NCBI RefSeq assembly: GCF_025165815.1
Contig: NZ_JAFFZE010000010.1
Span: 1 to 64,000 of the forward strand
DNA length: 64,000 nucleotides
Source: Actinophytocola gossypii
GTDB lineage: Bacteria > Actinomycetota > Actinomycetes > Mycobacteriales > Pseudonocardiaceae
Direction: 5' to 3'
Under the pieces are notes generated by a model. That model did not search any database. It had not been told where the DNA came from and saw only the letters and a list, made by a program, of their open reading frames with translations. Positions 8,211 to 16,985 of this stretch are shown here, one piece after another. Position 1 is the first letter of the stretch. Every line of letters begins with the position of its first letter. A program made the position numbers and the translations under genes.

Positions 8211-8939
8211 TCACGGCTTCCGGTAGACCGACACGTGGAGTTGGGAGTCACCGGTGAAGGGGCCGCGTTTCCAGTCCCCCCACCGGTGCTCCAACTCCAG
8301 CCCGGCGAGCTGGGCCATCAGGTCCATCTCGTGGTGGGTGACGATCCGGCCGGAGATCGGGTAGAACCGCGTGCCGTTCGTGCCGAGCACGATCCACGTG
8401 CCGTTGTGGGTCGCCGTGACCGGGTCGAAGGTGCCGCCGCTGAGCGTGATCTGGTCGGGCTCGACCTTGGCCACGCGCAACGCCTCGTTGGGCGGCTTGT
8501 TGCCGACGACGGCGGTCTCCAGCACGAACCGCCCGCCGGGACGCAGGTGCGCGGCGGCGTTGCGGAACAGGTCGACCTGCGCGCGCTGGCTTGGCAGCAC
8601 GAAGATCGAGTTGAACGCGATGAACGCCAGCGCGAACTCGCCGTCCACCCGCACCGTGGTCATGTCGCCGACGACCGTGCTGACGCCCTCCGCGCCTGGC
8701 TTCTCGCGCAGCTTGGCCAGCATCTCCTCGCTGATGTCCACACCGGACACAGCGAGCCCGCGCCCGGCGAGCGGCACCGCCAGCCGGCCGGTGCCGACGC
8801 CGAACTCCAGCACCGGTTCCCCACCGGCCAACTCGGCCAGCACGGCGACCGCGCCCTCGTCGTCCATCATCCCGGCGTGCCAATCGTCGTAGACGCCCGC
8901 CCAGCGGGCGCCGTACAGCCGTGGGTCGAATTCCGTCAT
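8211..8939 (-). CDS. class I SAM-dependent methyltransferase
   Basis: A 242-residue protein with the SAM-binding motif VLEFGVGTGRLAVPLA near residue 45, the acidic motif II GVDISEEM and the post-motif segment LRPGGRFVLE. It matches a large family of small-molecule methyltransferases; the substrate is unknown. The ATG at 8939 was chosen because family similarity begins at once (FDPRLYGARWAGVYDDW). It converges on the anti-sigma gene and lies 47 nt downstream of the transglutaminase-like gene on the same strand. Confidence 0.75.
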   Translation of the reverse strand: MTEFDPRLYGARWAGVYDDWHAGMMDDEGAVAVLAELAGGEPVLEFGVGTGRLAVPLAGRGLAVSGVDISEEMLAKLREKPGAEGVSTVVGDMTTVRVDGEFALAFIAFNSIFVLPSQRAQVDLFRNAAAHLRPGGRFVLETAVVGNKPPNEALRVAKVEPDQITLSGGTFDPVTATHNGTWIVLGTNGTRFYPISGRIVTHHEMDLMAQLAGLELEHRWGDWKRGPFTGDSQLHVSVYRKP

Positions 8940-8986
8940 GGGGCACACCCTGGCGGGAGCCGCCGCCGCCCGGCAACGGATTCGTC

Positions 8987-9874
8987 CTAGCGCGTAAGGC
9001 CGAGGCTGACCTCCTCGTTCCGGGACCGCAGCACGTTGTGCACCACCGGCCCCACCCGCAGCCGGTCGTCGGACTCGAACCGCGCGCGCAGCTCGTCGAG
9101 GTGGCCGTCCGGCTCGGCGGTCAGCGCCGCCAGCTCGTCGAACAACGCCACCCGGTCCTCGTCGATCACGTCGTCCGGGCCGGGCATCGCGCCCCAGACG
9201 TCCCACGGCAGCATCTCGGCGTTGTTCAGCGCGGCGACGTCGCGCATCAGGTTGCCGGCGATCCACCAGGCGCCGGTCTCCCCGGTGACGCTGAGCCCGA
9301 ACGTCGCCGGGTCCGCCTCGCCGGACCGGCAGGCCGCCCACGCGTCGCCGGCGACCAGGAACCGGTCCCTCGGCACGTCGGTCAGGTCGAGGTCGACGCC
9401 GAACAGCGCGCGCTGGTGCTCGTCGACCTGCGCGTCGACCAGCCGCCAGCGTCCGTCGAGCCAGACCTCGGCGACCCAGTGGTCCTCGCCGAGCGATGAT
9501 CCGAAGTAGGTGCCGAACCCGCAGCGGGCCCGCGCCGGGACGTCCTGCGCGCGCAGCATCGACACCAGCAGCACGGTGAACTGCCGGCAGTTGCCCGCGG
9601 TGCGCGCGGCGGGCTCCCGCGCGACGTCGAGCGGACGGGGGTCACGGTCGACGATCCAGTCCAGCAGCTCCGCCACCCGCCGCAGGTGCGCGCTGCGCCG
9701 GTCGTCCTCGTCGAGCGTCACGCCGTAGGAGCCGGCGAGGTGCTCGTGGATCAGCAGTCCCTGCGTCACCGAGCACAGTTCGGCCACGTCGTTCGGCAGG
9801 CCCTCGAACAAAGCCGCGTGCCCGCCCGCCGACGTGAACCCGATCTGCTTGGTATATCTGGGAAGCGTCTGCAT
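8987..9874 (-). CDS. transglutaminase-like superfamily protein
   Basis: A 295-residue cytoplasmic protein with the catalytic triad of the transglutaminase-like fold: Cys in AGNCRQFTVLL, His in GEDHWVAEVWLDG and Asp in WRLVDAQVD. Such proteins are usually peptidases or amidases, not protein cross-linkers; the substrate cannot be inferred. ATG 9874 (MQTLPRYTKQIGFTS) was chosen over an in-frame start 40 codons upstream because that extension is Arg/Pro-rich and runs into the neighbouring gene. Confidence 0.75.
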   Translation of the reverse strand: MQTLPRYTKQIGFTSAGGHAALFEGLPNDVAELCSVTQGLLIHEHLAGSYGVTLDEDDRRSAHLRRVAELLDWIVDRDPRPLDVAREPAARTAGNCRQFTVLLVSMLRAQDVPARARCGFGTYFGSSLGEDHWVAEVWLDGRWRLVDAQVDEHQRALFGVDLDLTDVPRDRFLVAGDAWAACRSGEADPATFGLSVTGETGAWWIAGNLMRDVAALNNAEMLPWDVWGAMPGPDDVIDEDRVALFDELAALTAEPDGHLDELRARFESDDRLRVGPVVHNVLRSRNEEVSLGLTR

Positions 9875-9900
9875 GCCTTCTGTTCTACAGGCAGCTTCCC

Positions 9901-10368
9901 TCAGCGCCCCAACGGGATCAGCCGCCACGCGCCGTCCCGGCACACCACGGGCCGGTAGCGGGCGGTGAGCGAGTACGTCCCGGCGCGCGGGCACGGCTCC
10001 CCCACCACCGCGAACCTCGGGTCCCGAGGCGGGGTGGACGCGGGCGGCGGCGGTGCTGGCGGCGGCGTGGTCCGGGTCGTCGTGGTGGTGGTCGTCGCGG
10101 GGGCCGGCGGCGGGGTCGGCACGATCTCGGAGGTCATCGTGCTCGCGACCGGGGGCGCGATGACGGCGGGCCGGGACGGGGTGGTGGTCGGCGTGACCGC
10201 GGCCGAGGGGCTGCCGGCCTCGCGGGTGGTGCCGGAGAGCAGGGCGAACGCGCCGAGCACGGCGACGGCGAACGCGAACGTGGCGAGCTTGACGACGACC
10301 AGGAACCGGTCACGCTCGGTCGGCCTGGGAACCGGCCGGCACGGCGTCTCGTAGCCCAGTCGCGGCAT
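9901..10368 (-). CDS. small single-pass membrane protein with Pro/Thr-rich stalk
   Basis: A 155-residue protein of no recognised family. It has a basic cytoplasmic start with RPTERDRF, one membrane helix (about residues 25-45, VVVKLATFAFAVAVLGAFALL), a Pro/Thr-rich extracellular stalk with a run of seven threonines, and a short C-terminal region with two cysteines (GEPCPRAGTYS, VVCRDGAWR) that could form a disulphide. A GGGAGT motif precedes the ATG. Probably surface-exposed; function unknown. Confidence 0.6.
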   Translation of the reverse strand: MPRLGYETPCRPVPRPTERDRFLVVVKLATFAFAVAVLGAFALLSGTTREAGSPSAAVTPTTTPSRPAVIAPPVASTMTSEIVPTPPPAPATTTTTTTRTTPPPAPPPPASTPPRDPRFAVVGEPCPRAGTYSLTARYRPVVCRDGAWRLIPLGR

Positions 10369-10439
10369 GCTGGGGACTCCCGGTAGGCGCTCGGTGACTC
10401 ACGCGAGCCGCCAACGTACCAAGCGTGCGGGCCGGGCGA

Positions 10440-11390
10440 TCAGGCGGTGGCGCGCCCCCGGCCCTCGAGCGTGGTCAGCCGCCGCTCGGTCGGCCACCGC
10501 ACGTCGGTCGCCCAGCCGAACTTCTCCAGCAGCCAGATCATCCGCGCGGAGATGTCGATCTGCCCGCGCCGCACGCCGTGCCGGGCGCAGGTCGGGTCGG
10601 CGTGGTGCAGGTTGTGCCACGACTCGCCCATGGACAGGATGGCCAGCGGCCAGAAGTTCGCCGACTTGTCCCGCGCCGCGAACGGCCGGCTGCCGATCAT
10701 GTGGCACACCGAGTTCACCGACCAGGTGACGTGGTGCAGGAACGACACGCGCACCAGCCCGGCCCAGAAGAACGCGGTCACCGCGCCCCACCAGGACCAG
10801 GTGATCAGTCCGCCGAGCACGGCGGGCGCGAGCAGCGTCACCGCGGTCCACAGCCCGAACTGGCGGTGCACCCTGGCGATGTCCTTGTCGGCGAGCAGGT
10901 CGGGGGCGAACCGCTCGGCGTTGGTAAGGTTGCGGTCGAACACCCAGCCCATGTGCGCGTGCCAGAAGCCCTTGACCAGCGCGACCGGCGAGGTGCCGAA
11001 CGCCCACGGCGAGTGCGGGTCGCCGTCGCGGTCGGAGAACGCGTGGTGGCGGCGGTGGTCGGCGACCCAGTGGGTGATCGGCCCCTGCAACGCCATGCTG
11101 CCGACGATCGCGAGCGCGACCCGCAGCGGGCGGCGCGCCTTGAACGACCGGTGGGTGAAGTACCGGTGGAAGCCGACGGTCACGCCGAGGCAGGTGACCG
11201 TGTAGAACACCGCGGCCAGCGCGATGTCCACCCAGCCGAGGCCCCAGCCCCAGGCCAGCGGCACGGCCGCGATCAGGGCGACGAACGGCCCGAGGATGAA
11301 CAGGTAGGTCCCGACATGCGGCCACAGTCCGCGGGGTGGGCCGTGGATGGGGCGCACCTCGCGCCGCGGAGCCTCGGAGGTCAGCGCCAT
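10440..11390 (-). CDS. acyl-CoA (stearoyl-type) delta-9 desaturase
   Basis: A 316-residue membrane di-iron enzyme that puts a cis double bond into long-chain acyl chains. All three histidine boxes are present: GFHRYFTH, ADHRRHHAF and SWHNLHHADP. Hydrophobic pairs flank the boxes (YLFILGPFVALIAAVPLAW; LAAVFYTVTCLGVTVG). ATG 11390 was chosen; an in-frame extension to 11582 lacks family similarity. The electron donor is not encoded adjacent. A palindrome 61-73 bases upstream of the start is a candidate operator. Confidence 0.9.
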   Translation of the reverse strand: MALTSEAPRREVRPIHGPPRGLWPHVGTYLFILGPFVALIAAVPLAWGWGLGWVDIALAAVFYTVTCLGVTVGFHRYFTHRSFKARRPLRVALAIVGSMALQGPITHWVADHRRHHAFSDRDGDPHSPWAFGTSPVALVKGFWHAHMGWVFDRNLTNAERFAPDLLADKDIARVHRQFGLWTAVTLLAPAVLGGLITWSWWGAVTAFFWAGLVRVSFLHHVTWSVNSVCHMIGSRPFAARDKSANFWPLAILSMGESWHNLHHADPTCARHGVRRGQIDISARMIWLLEKFGWATDVRWPTERRLTTLEGRGRATA

Positions 11391-11450
11391 GCGGGTAGCA
11401 AAGCAGGTCGGCGGGCTCGATGCCACCTTTGGCGGGCAAATGGGCGAGTG

Positions 11451-11463
11451 CTGTTTGAAACAG
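11451..11463. promoter_or_regulatory. palindromic candidate operator upstream of desaturase
   Basis: CTGTTT-G-AAACAG, a 6-bp perfect inverted repeat with one central base, sits 61-73 bases upstream of the desaturase ATG. Fatty-acid desaturase genes are often controlled by TetR- or GntR-type lipid sensors that bind such sites. No regulator gene lies next to it. The rest of the 11391-11668 gap shows no other feature. Confidence 0.35.
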
Positions 11464-11668
11464 GCCGACGGGTCGTGCCTCGAACAGGTGAGTTGCGTTG
11501 CCAACGGAGGTCGGCCGAACTCTTGCACAGTGCTCGTGCTCCGTGGCATGAATTTCGGCGCGCGATGACGGCGAGTGTTCACCGGTCGTTCACCCCCGCG
11601 CGCCCGGATCGCACGTCAAACGAGTCGTGCGCTCCGCAGGATGGGGCCACGAGAAGCTAAGGAGGCGT

Positions 11669-12733
11669 GTGAAGCGTCGATTGTCGATCGCGCTGGGGGT
11701 GGTCCTGCTCGTCGCGGTCATCGGGGTGATCGTGTTCGACCGGGACGACGAGACCCCCACGCGGGATGTTGTGGTCCGGGGGGTCATCGGCTCGGAGAAG
11801 CTGGCGTTCTTCCGTGACGAGCGGGTCCGGGAGGCGTTCGCCGCGCACGGGGTGACCGTCGAGGTCGACACCGCCGGCTCGCGGCAGATCGCGACCACGG
11901 TGGACCTCGCCGGGTACGACTTCGTGTTCCCGTCCAGCCAGCCGGCCGCGCAGCGGATCCAGCGGGACCGGAACGTCACCACGGCCTACACCCCGTTCCA
12001 GTCGCCGATGGCGGTGGCGACGTTCGCGCCGGTGGTCGAGGTGCTGGAACGGGCGGGCGTGATCCGCGACGGCCTGCTGGACGTTGGCCGGTACCTGGAG
12101 CTGGCCAGGGCGGGCACCCGGTGGGACGAGTTGCCCGGCAACACCGAGTTCCGGGCGCGCAAGAGCGTGCTGATCACCACGACCGACCCGAGGGACTCCA
12201 ACTCGGCCGCGATGTACGTGGCGATCGCGTCCTACGTCGCCAACGGGAACGCGGTGGTCGCCAGCCAGGACGCTGAGGCGAGGCTGCTGCCGGAGCTGAC
12301 CGGGTTGTTCCTGCGGCAGGGGTACGCGCAGTCGTCGAGCGCGGGGCCGTTCGAGGACTACCTGGTGGCCGGCATGGGCCGGGTGCCGATGGCGCTGGTG
12401 TACGAGTCGCAGTTCCTCGGCCGGCAGGTGCGCGGCGACGGCACGATCCAGCCGGACATGCGACTGGTGTACCTGGCGCCGACGGTGTACTCCGAGCACA
12501 CGCTGGTGCCGCTGACCGACCCCGGCGACGAGGTGGGCAGGCTGCTGACCACCGACGACCGGCTGGGCAGGCTCGCGGCGGAGTTCGGCTTCCGCACCAG
12601 CGACCCCGGGGTGTTCGCCGACGTCATGGCCGAGCACGACCTCACCGCGCCGGACCTGGTGGACGTGGTCGAGCCGCCGTCGTTCGAGACGTTGGAGCGG
12701 CTGCTGGACGGGATCGAGGCGCGGTATTCGTGA
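11669..12733 (+). CDS. membrane-anchored periplasmic-binding-protein-like protein
   Basis: A 354-residue protein with one N-terminal helix (LSIALGVVLLVAVIGVIVF) followed by an extracytoplasmic domain like type 2 solute-binding proteins (VVRGVIGSEKLAFF, VTVEVDTAGSRQIA, DFVFPSSQPAAQ). No permease or ATPase is nearby, so it is unlikely to be part of an importer; a ligand-sensing role is more likely. GTG 11669 was chosen because AAGGAGG lies immediately upstream. Its stop overlaps the TelA start by GTGA (12730-12733). First gene of a four-gene module. Confidence 0.65.
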   Translation: MKRRLSIALGVVLLVAVIGVIVFDRDDETPTRDVVVRGVIGSEKLAFFRDERVREAFAAHGVTVEVDTAGSRQIATTVDLAGYDFVFPSSQPAAQRIQRDRNVTTAYTPFQSPMAVATFAPVVEVLERAGVIRDGLLDVGRYLELARAGTRWDELPGNTEFRARKSVLITTTDPRDSNSAAMYVAIASYVANGNAVVASQDAEARLLPELTGLFLRQGYAQSSSAGPFEDYLVAGMGRVPMALVYESQFLGRQVRGDGTIQPDMRLVYLAPTVYSEHTLVPLTDPGDEVGRLLTTDDRLGRLAAEFGFRTSDPGVFADVMAEHDLTAPDLVDVVEPPSFETLERLLDGIEARYS

Positions 12734-13884
12734 ATGACGTGGTGCTGACGCCGCCGGAGCCGGTGGAGCCGGTGCCGGTGTCCAGCGCGGCCGGGCTCGT
12801 CGCCCTGGACGACGAGGTGCGGGCGGAGGTCGCCGAGCGGGCGGCGGCGTTCGGGGAGCGGCTCGGCGCGCTGGACCCGCGCGCGCCGGAGTTCCACGCG
12901 GCGCTGACCGAGCTGCTGACCGTCGGCGAGTCGGACATGCGGGTGGCGGCGTCGATCGCGGAGGCGTTGCTGGACCGGTCGGCGAACGCGCTGGCCGGCG
13001 AGCGCGGCGGCCCCGCCACGGCGCAGCAGGAGATCGCGCTGAGCCTGGCCGAGCTGCGCCGCACGGTCCACGAGCTCGACCCGGCGCGGCTGCCGGTGAC
13101 CGGCCGCAAGCTCCGGCGCTGGTTCCCGGCGGCCAACGAGGCCCGCAAGCTGCTGGCCCGCTACCGGGCCGCGCGCGAACCGGTGAACGCGCTGGTGGTG
13201 CACCTGCGCACCCGGCAGGACACGCTGAAGCGGGACAACGCGGCCATCGGCGGCGAGCGGGAACGGCTGTGGCGGACCATGTCCGACCTGTCCCGCGCGG
13301 CGGCGCTGGCGGCGGCGGTGGACGAGGCGGTGGACCGGCAGGCCGGCGTGCTCGACCTCGCCGACCCGGGGCGCGCCCTGGCCCTGCGGTCGGACGTGCT
13401 GCACCCGATCCGGCAGCGCAACCAGGACATCCTCACCCAGCTGGCGGTGTGCGCGCAGGGTTACCTGGCGCTGGACCTGTTGCGGCGCAACAACGACGAG
13501 CTGGTGCGCGGGGTGGAGCGGGCGGTGTCGACCACGGTGTCGGCGCTGCGGATCGCGCTGGTGGTGTCCGGCGCGCTCGCCCACCAGCGCGACGTGGCCG
13601 ACGAGGTCGAGGCGGTGCGCTCGACGACCGAGGGCCTGATCCGGTCGAACGCGGAGCTGCTGTCGCTGCGCACCGAGGAAATGCGCCGGGCCGCCGCCGA
13701 CCCGGCCGTGGGGGTGGCGACCATTCGCGAGTCGTTCGAGCGGATCTACGCCGCGATCGACTCGATCGACGAGTACCGCGCGGCCGCGGTGCACAGCATG
13801 GCGTCGACCGTCGACGCGCTGTCCACCGAGATCCGTCGCGCGGAGGAGTACCTGCGGCGCTCGCACGCCGCTGAGGGGGCGTGA
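12730..13884 (+). CDS. TelA-family toxic anion resistance protein
   Basis: A 384-residue, almost entirely helical cytoplasmic protein of the TelA family (B. subtilis YaaN type). Characteristic segments include KLRRWFPAANEARKLLARY, LKRDNAAIGGERERLWRTM, LRSDVLHPIRQRNQDILTQLAVCAQGY and LDLLRRNNDELVRGVERA. TelA proteins are linked to tellurite and other envelope stresses, but their molecular role is unsettled. Here it is coupled by 4-bp overlaps to binding-protein-like genes on both sides; in Bacillus a TelA gene is coupled to xpaC, and an XpaC-like gene is two genes downstream here. Confidence 0.8.
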   Translation: MNDVVLTPPEPVEPVPVSSAAGLVALDDEVRAEVAERAAAFGERLGALDPRAPEFHAALTELLTVGESDMRVAASIAEALLDRSANALAGERGGPATAQQEIALSLAELRRTVHELDPARLPVTGRKLRRWFPAANEARKLLARYRAAREPVNALVVHLRTRQDTLKRDNAAIGGERERLWRTMSDLSRAAALAAAVDEAVDRQAGVLDLADPGRALALRSDVLHPIRQRNQDILTQLAVCAQGYLALDLLRRNNDELVRGVERAVSTTVSALRIALVVSGALAHQRDVADEVEAVRSTTEGLIRSNAELLSLRTEEMRRAAADPAVGVATIRESFERIYAAIDSIDEYRAAAVHSMASTVDALSTEIRRAEEYLRRSHAAEGA

Positions 13885-15458
13885 TGGGGCGGAAGGCGCT
13901 TGCCTCGGTGCTGGCCGTGGCGGCCGTGCTGGCGGGCTGTGACAGCGCACCGGAGCCGGCCGCCGAGTCCGCGGTGCTGCGGGTGCTGGCCGGAAGCGAG
14001 CTGGCCGACCTGGAGCCGGTGCTCGACGAGGCCGCGCGGGTGACCGGGGTGCGGGTGGAGTTCACCTTCACCGGCACCCTGGAGGGCACCGAGACGCTGG
14101 CGAGCGGCGAGGCGGACGGGGCGTTCGACGCGGTGTGGTTCTCCTCGAACCGGTACCCGAGGTCGCTGCCCGAGGCGGACCGGCGGCTCGGCGACGAGGT
14201 GAAGATCATGCGCTCGCCGGTGGTGCTCGGGCTGCCGGAGGCGAAGGTGCGTGAGCTCGGCTGGGACCGCACGCGGCCGACCTGGGCGGACATCGCGGAG
14301 GCGGCGGGGCAGGGCCGGTTCACCTACGGCATGACCGACCCGTCGGCGTCCAACTCCGGCTTCTCCGCGCTGGTCGGTGTCGCGTCGGCGCTCGCCGGCA
14401 CCGGCGACGCGGTGACACCGGACCAGATCGACGCGGTGGCGCCGGCGATGACCCGGTTCTTCAGCGCGCAGAAGCTGTCGGCTGGGTCGTCGGGCTGGCT
14501 GTCGGAGGAGTACCAGCGGCGGCTGGCCGGCACGGCGCCGGGGCCGAAGGTCGACGGGCTGATCAACTACGAGTCGGTGCTGCGGACGCTGCCGACTCCG
14601 CTGACCGTGGTGTACCCGGCGGACGGCGTGGTGACCGCGGACTACCCGCTGACCGTGCTGACCTCGGCGTCGGCGGACGCCCGGGCGGCGCACCAGCGGC
14701 TCGCCGACCACCTGCGGTCGCCGGAGACCCAGCGGCGGATCATGGCCGACACGTACCGCAGGCCCGCGGTGCCCGGCGTGGCGCTGTCCGACGAGTTCGC
14801 GGTGCGGGACCTGGTGGAGCTGCCGTTCCCGGCCACGCAGGACGCGATGGACGCGCTGCTGCGGGCGTACTTCAACGAGCTCCGGCGGCCGTCGCGGACC
14901 CTGTACGTGCTGGACACGTCGGGGTCGATGCAGGGTGAGCGGATCGCCGGGCTGAAGTCCGCACTGGTGGCGCTGACCGGGGCGGACGGCTCGCTGGTCG
15001 GGCGGTACCGGGGGTTCCGCAGCCGCGAGGAGGTGACGCTGCTGCCGTTCGGGACCGTGCCGGGCCGGCCGAGGACGTTCACCCTGCCGCCCGGCGACCC
15101 GGCGGCGGAGCTGGCCAGGATCTCCGCGTACGCCGAGGCGCTGACCGCGCGCGGCGGCACGGCGATCTACGACAGCCTGGTGCGGGCCTACGAGCTGCTC
15201 GGCGACCCCGATCCGGCGCGGTTCACCTCGATCGTGCTGATGACCGACGGGGAGAACCGGAACGGCTCGCCGCTGACGGCGTTCGAGCGGGAGCTGCGGG
15301 CGTCGCCGTCGCGCGCGGTCCCGGTGTTCACGGTGCTGTACGGGGAGTCGCACGCGGCCGACATGACGAGGGTGGCTGAGCTGACCGGCGGCGAGGTGTT
15401 CGACGCGCGCAGCTCGTCGCTGGCCGAGGTGTTCCGGGACATCCGCGGCTACCAGTGA
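13881..15458 (+). CDS. lipoprotein with solute-binding and von Willebrand A domains
   Basis: A 525-residue lipoprotein: signal peptide with lipobox LAGC (Cys near residue 22), a solute-binding-type domain (about 30-300), then a VWA domain (about 335-520). The VWA part has an intact metal-ion-dependent adhesion motif, DTSGSMQG, and the later TDGEN. VWA domains bind protein partners through a divalent cation, so this may link a sensed ligand to another surface protein. It overlaps the TelA gene by GTGA at its start and the next gene at its stop. Confidence 0.78.
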   Translation: MMGRKALASVLAVAAVLAGCDSAPEPAAESAVLRVLAGSELADLEPVLDEAARVTGVRVEFTFTGTLEGTETLASGEADGAFDAVWFSSNRYPRSLPEADRRLGDEVKIMRSPVVLGLPEAKVRELGWDRTRPTWADIAEAAGQGRFTYGMTDPSASNSGFSALVGVASALAGTGDAVTPDQIDAVAPAMTRFFSAQKLSAGSSGWLSEEYQRRLAGTAPGPKVDGLINYESVLRTLPTPLTVVYPADGVVTADYPLTVLTSASADARAAHQRLADHLRSPETQRRIMADTYRRPAVPGVALSDEFAVRDLVELPFPATQDAMDALLRAYFNELRRPSRTLYVLDTSGSMQGERIAGLKSALVALTGADGSLVGRYRGFRSREEVTLLPFGTVPGRPRTFTLPPGDPAAELARISAYAEALTARGGTAIYDSLVRAYELLGDPDPARFTSIVLMTDGENRNGSPLTAFERELRASPSRAVPVFTVLYGESHAADMTRVAELTGGEVFDARSSSLAEVFRDIRGYQ

Positions 15459-16048
15459 TGGGGCGCTACCTGGGATCCACGAAGAACCTGGTCGGCTCGG
15501 CGTGCGGGCTGGTGGGGATCGTGCTGTACGTGACGGGCGTGACCGGGTCGTACGGCCTGGCGCTGGTGGCCGTGCTGTACGCGGCGGGCGCGCTGCTGGC
15601 GCCGCCGGAGCGGGTGCGGCGGTCCCCGGCGGCGGAGCTCCCTCGCCTGCGCGCGGACCTGGCCGCGCTGGTCGAGTCGGCGGTGGCGCGGCGCGCGGAC
15701 CTGCCGGCCGGGGCGGTGGAGCGGCTGGAGCGGATCGCCGGCACGCTGACACCGCTCATGGCCCGCCCGCTCGGCGAGGACCCGGAGACCCTGCACGCGG
15801 TGATCCGGCTCGCCGGCACGGACCTGCCGCTGTCGGTGCGCACGTACCTGAACCTGCCGAGGAACCTGACCGCAAGGATCGACGGCCGCGACCACGACCC
15901 CGCCGCCGAGCTGCTGGACCAGCTGGAGCTGCTGGAACGGGACGCGAACCGGATCGCCGCCCGCCACCATGCCGGCGACGTGCGGCAGCAGACCGACCAC
16001 ACCCGCTACATCCGCTCCCGCACGGAGCCGGACGAGCCAGGAAGGTGA
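15455..16048 (+). CDS. XpaC-like membrane protein
   Basis: A 197-residue protein with a short hydrophobic hairpin at residues about 10-48 (LVGSACGLVGIVLYVTGV, LALVAVLYAAGALL) and a long helical cytoplasmic part rich in Arg, Glu and Leu. The layout and the partnership with a TelA gene match XpaC-type proteins (named for 5-bromo-4-chloroindolyl phosphate hydrolysis), though sequence similarity is weak by eye. The start is GTG 15455 (4-bp overlap) or ATG 15458 (1-bp overlap). Last gene of the module. Confidence 0.55.
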   Translation: MMGRYLGSTKNLVGSACGLVGIVLYVTGVTGSYGLALVAVLYAAGALLAPPERVRRSPAAELPRLRADLAALVESAVARRADLPAGAVERLERIAGTLTPLMARPLGEDPETLHAVIRLAGTDLPLSVRTYLNLPRNLTARIDGRDHDPAAELLDQLELLERDANRIAARHHAGDVRQQTDHTRYIRSRTEPDEPGR

Positions 16049-16051
16049 CCT

Positions 16052-16435
16052 TCATGGCACCGGTGTCACCAGCACGGGGAGGTGGGCCCAGACAGCCTTG
16101 CCCGGCGGGCGGGTCTCCACACCCCACTGGGGGCACAGGCCACGCACGATGAGCAGGCCCTTCCCCACCGGCCACGGCTCGGCCGGCGCGGCGGTGCTGT
16201 CGTCGACGCGCAGTACCACCACCTTCCCCTCGGCCGGCAGCTCCAGCCGCACGCCGTAGGGCGCGTCCGCGTGCCGGTAGGCGTTGCCCAGCAGCTCGGC
16301 GAGCACGATGCACGCCTCCTGGATCGCGCCGCGCGTGCAGCCGTGCATCGAGGACGCCACCCAGCGGCGCATCCCCGCCAGGAACAGGTCGTCGGCGGCG
16401 GGCAGGTGTCTCTCGGCGAGCACCCGGGCGGTCAC
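16052..16435 (-). CDS. RsbW-like ATP-binding protein, copy 1
   Basis: A 127-residue single-domain GHKL ATPase of the anti-sigma/serine-kinase type. The N-box is IVLAELLGNAYRHA, followed by VLRVDDSTAAPAEPWPVGKGLLIV in place of the D and G boxes. Such proteins usually phosphorylate an STAS anti-anti-sigma partner or bind a sigma factor. The start is GTG 16435, which overlaps the stop of the upstream copy by 4 bp; the longer in-frame start at 16567 lies wholly inside that gene. No STAS partner is adjacent. Confidence 0.7.
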   Translation of the reverse strand: MTARVLAERHLPAADDLFLAGMRRWVASSMHGCTRGAIQEACIVLAELLGNAYRHADAPYGVRLELPAEGKVVVLRVDDSTAAPAEPWPVGKGLLIVRGLCPQWGVETRPPGKAVWAHLPVLVTPVP

Positions 16436-16857
16436 GGCCGGGCCCGGCGTCCGCGACGCCTCGGGCGCGGCACGGGCTGCTCCGGCGGATCGAGGTCCAG
16501 CACCGGGAGGTCGAAGGTCAGCTCCGCCCACACCGTCTTCGCCTGGCGCCTCGATTCGACGCCCCACCGCTCCGACAGCCCGCCGACCAGGACCAACCCG
16601 CCGCCGGCCGCCCAGTCGCCGCGCGGCGGGGCGCAGTCGTCGACCGAGACCAGCAGCGCGCGGCGGTCGTCGCGCACGTCCAGGCGCAGCACGTACGGCG
16701 GCAGCCCGTGCCGGCGGGCGTTGGACACCAGCTCGTCGGCCACCACCTCGGTGTGCAGCCGCACCGCGAGCGGCAGGTCACGCAGCGCGCCGCGGATCCA
16801 CCCGCGCACCACGTCCAGCGACGGCTCGTGCTCCGTCGGCATGATCAGGATCGTCAT
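16432..16857 (-). CDS. RsbW-like ATP-binding protein, copy 2
   Basis: A 141-residue GHKL ATPase related to its downstream neighbour. The N-box is VVADELVSNARRHG, the D-box region is LLVSVDDCAP and the G-box region is AAGGGLVLVGGLSERWGV. Both copies share the ending pattern WGVE(S/T)R...K.VWAEL/AHLP, so they arose by tandem duplication and then diverged. The C-terminal tail is Pro/Arg-rich. It is translated first and coupled to copy 1 by a GTGA overlap. Confidence 0.7.
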   Translation of the reverse strand: MTILIMPTEHEPSLDVVRGWIRGALRDLPLAVRLHTEVVADELVSNARRHGLPPYVLRLDVRDDRRALLVSVDDCAPPRGDWAAGGGLVLVGGLSERWGVESRRQAKTVWAELTFDLPVLDLDPPEQPVPRPRRRGRRARP

Positions 16858-16916
16858 CAGCCCTGCCGTCCCCCAAGGTCGGTTGGGTCAATCCTGAAGG
16901 GTTTTCCGGGTGGTAG

Positions 16917-16934
16917 ACCTGACAACTACCTGAC
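16917..16934 (+). promoter_or_regulatory. 11-bp-spaced direct repeat, candidate response-regulator site
   Basis: ACCTGAC occurs at 16917-16923 and 16928-16934, an 11-base period typical of OmpR/PhoB-family tandem binding sites. It lies 52-69 bases upstream of a response regulator of that family, in the divergent gap, so autoregulation is plausible. Confidence 0.35.
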
Positions 16935-16985
16935 GATCCGGTTGACTGGCGGCCGGACGGGTGCGGCACGGGCTAGGAACTCCGC

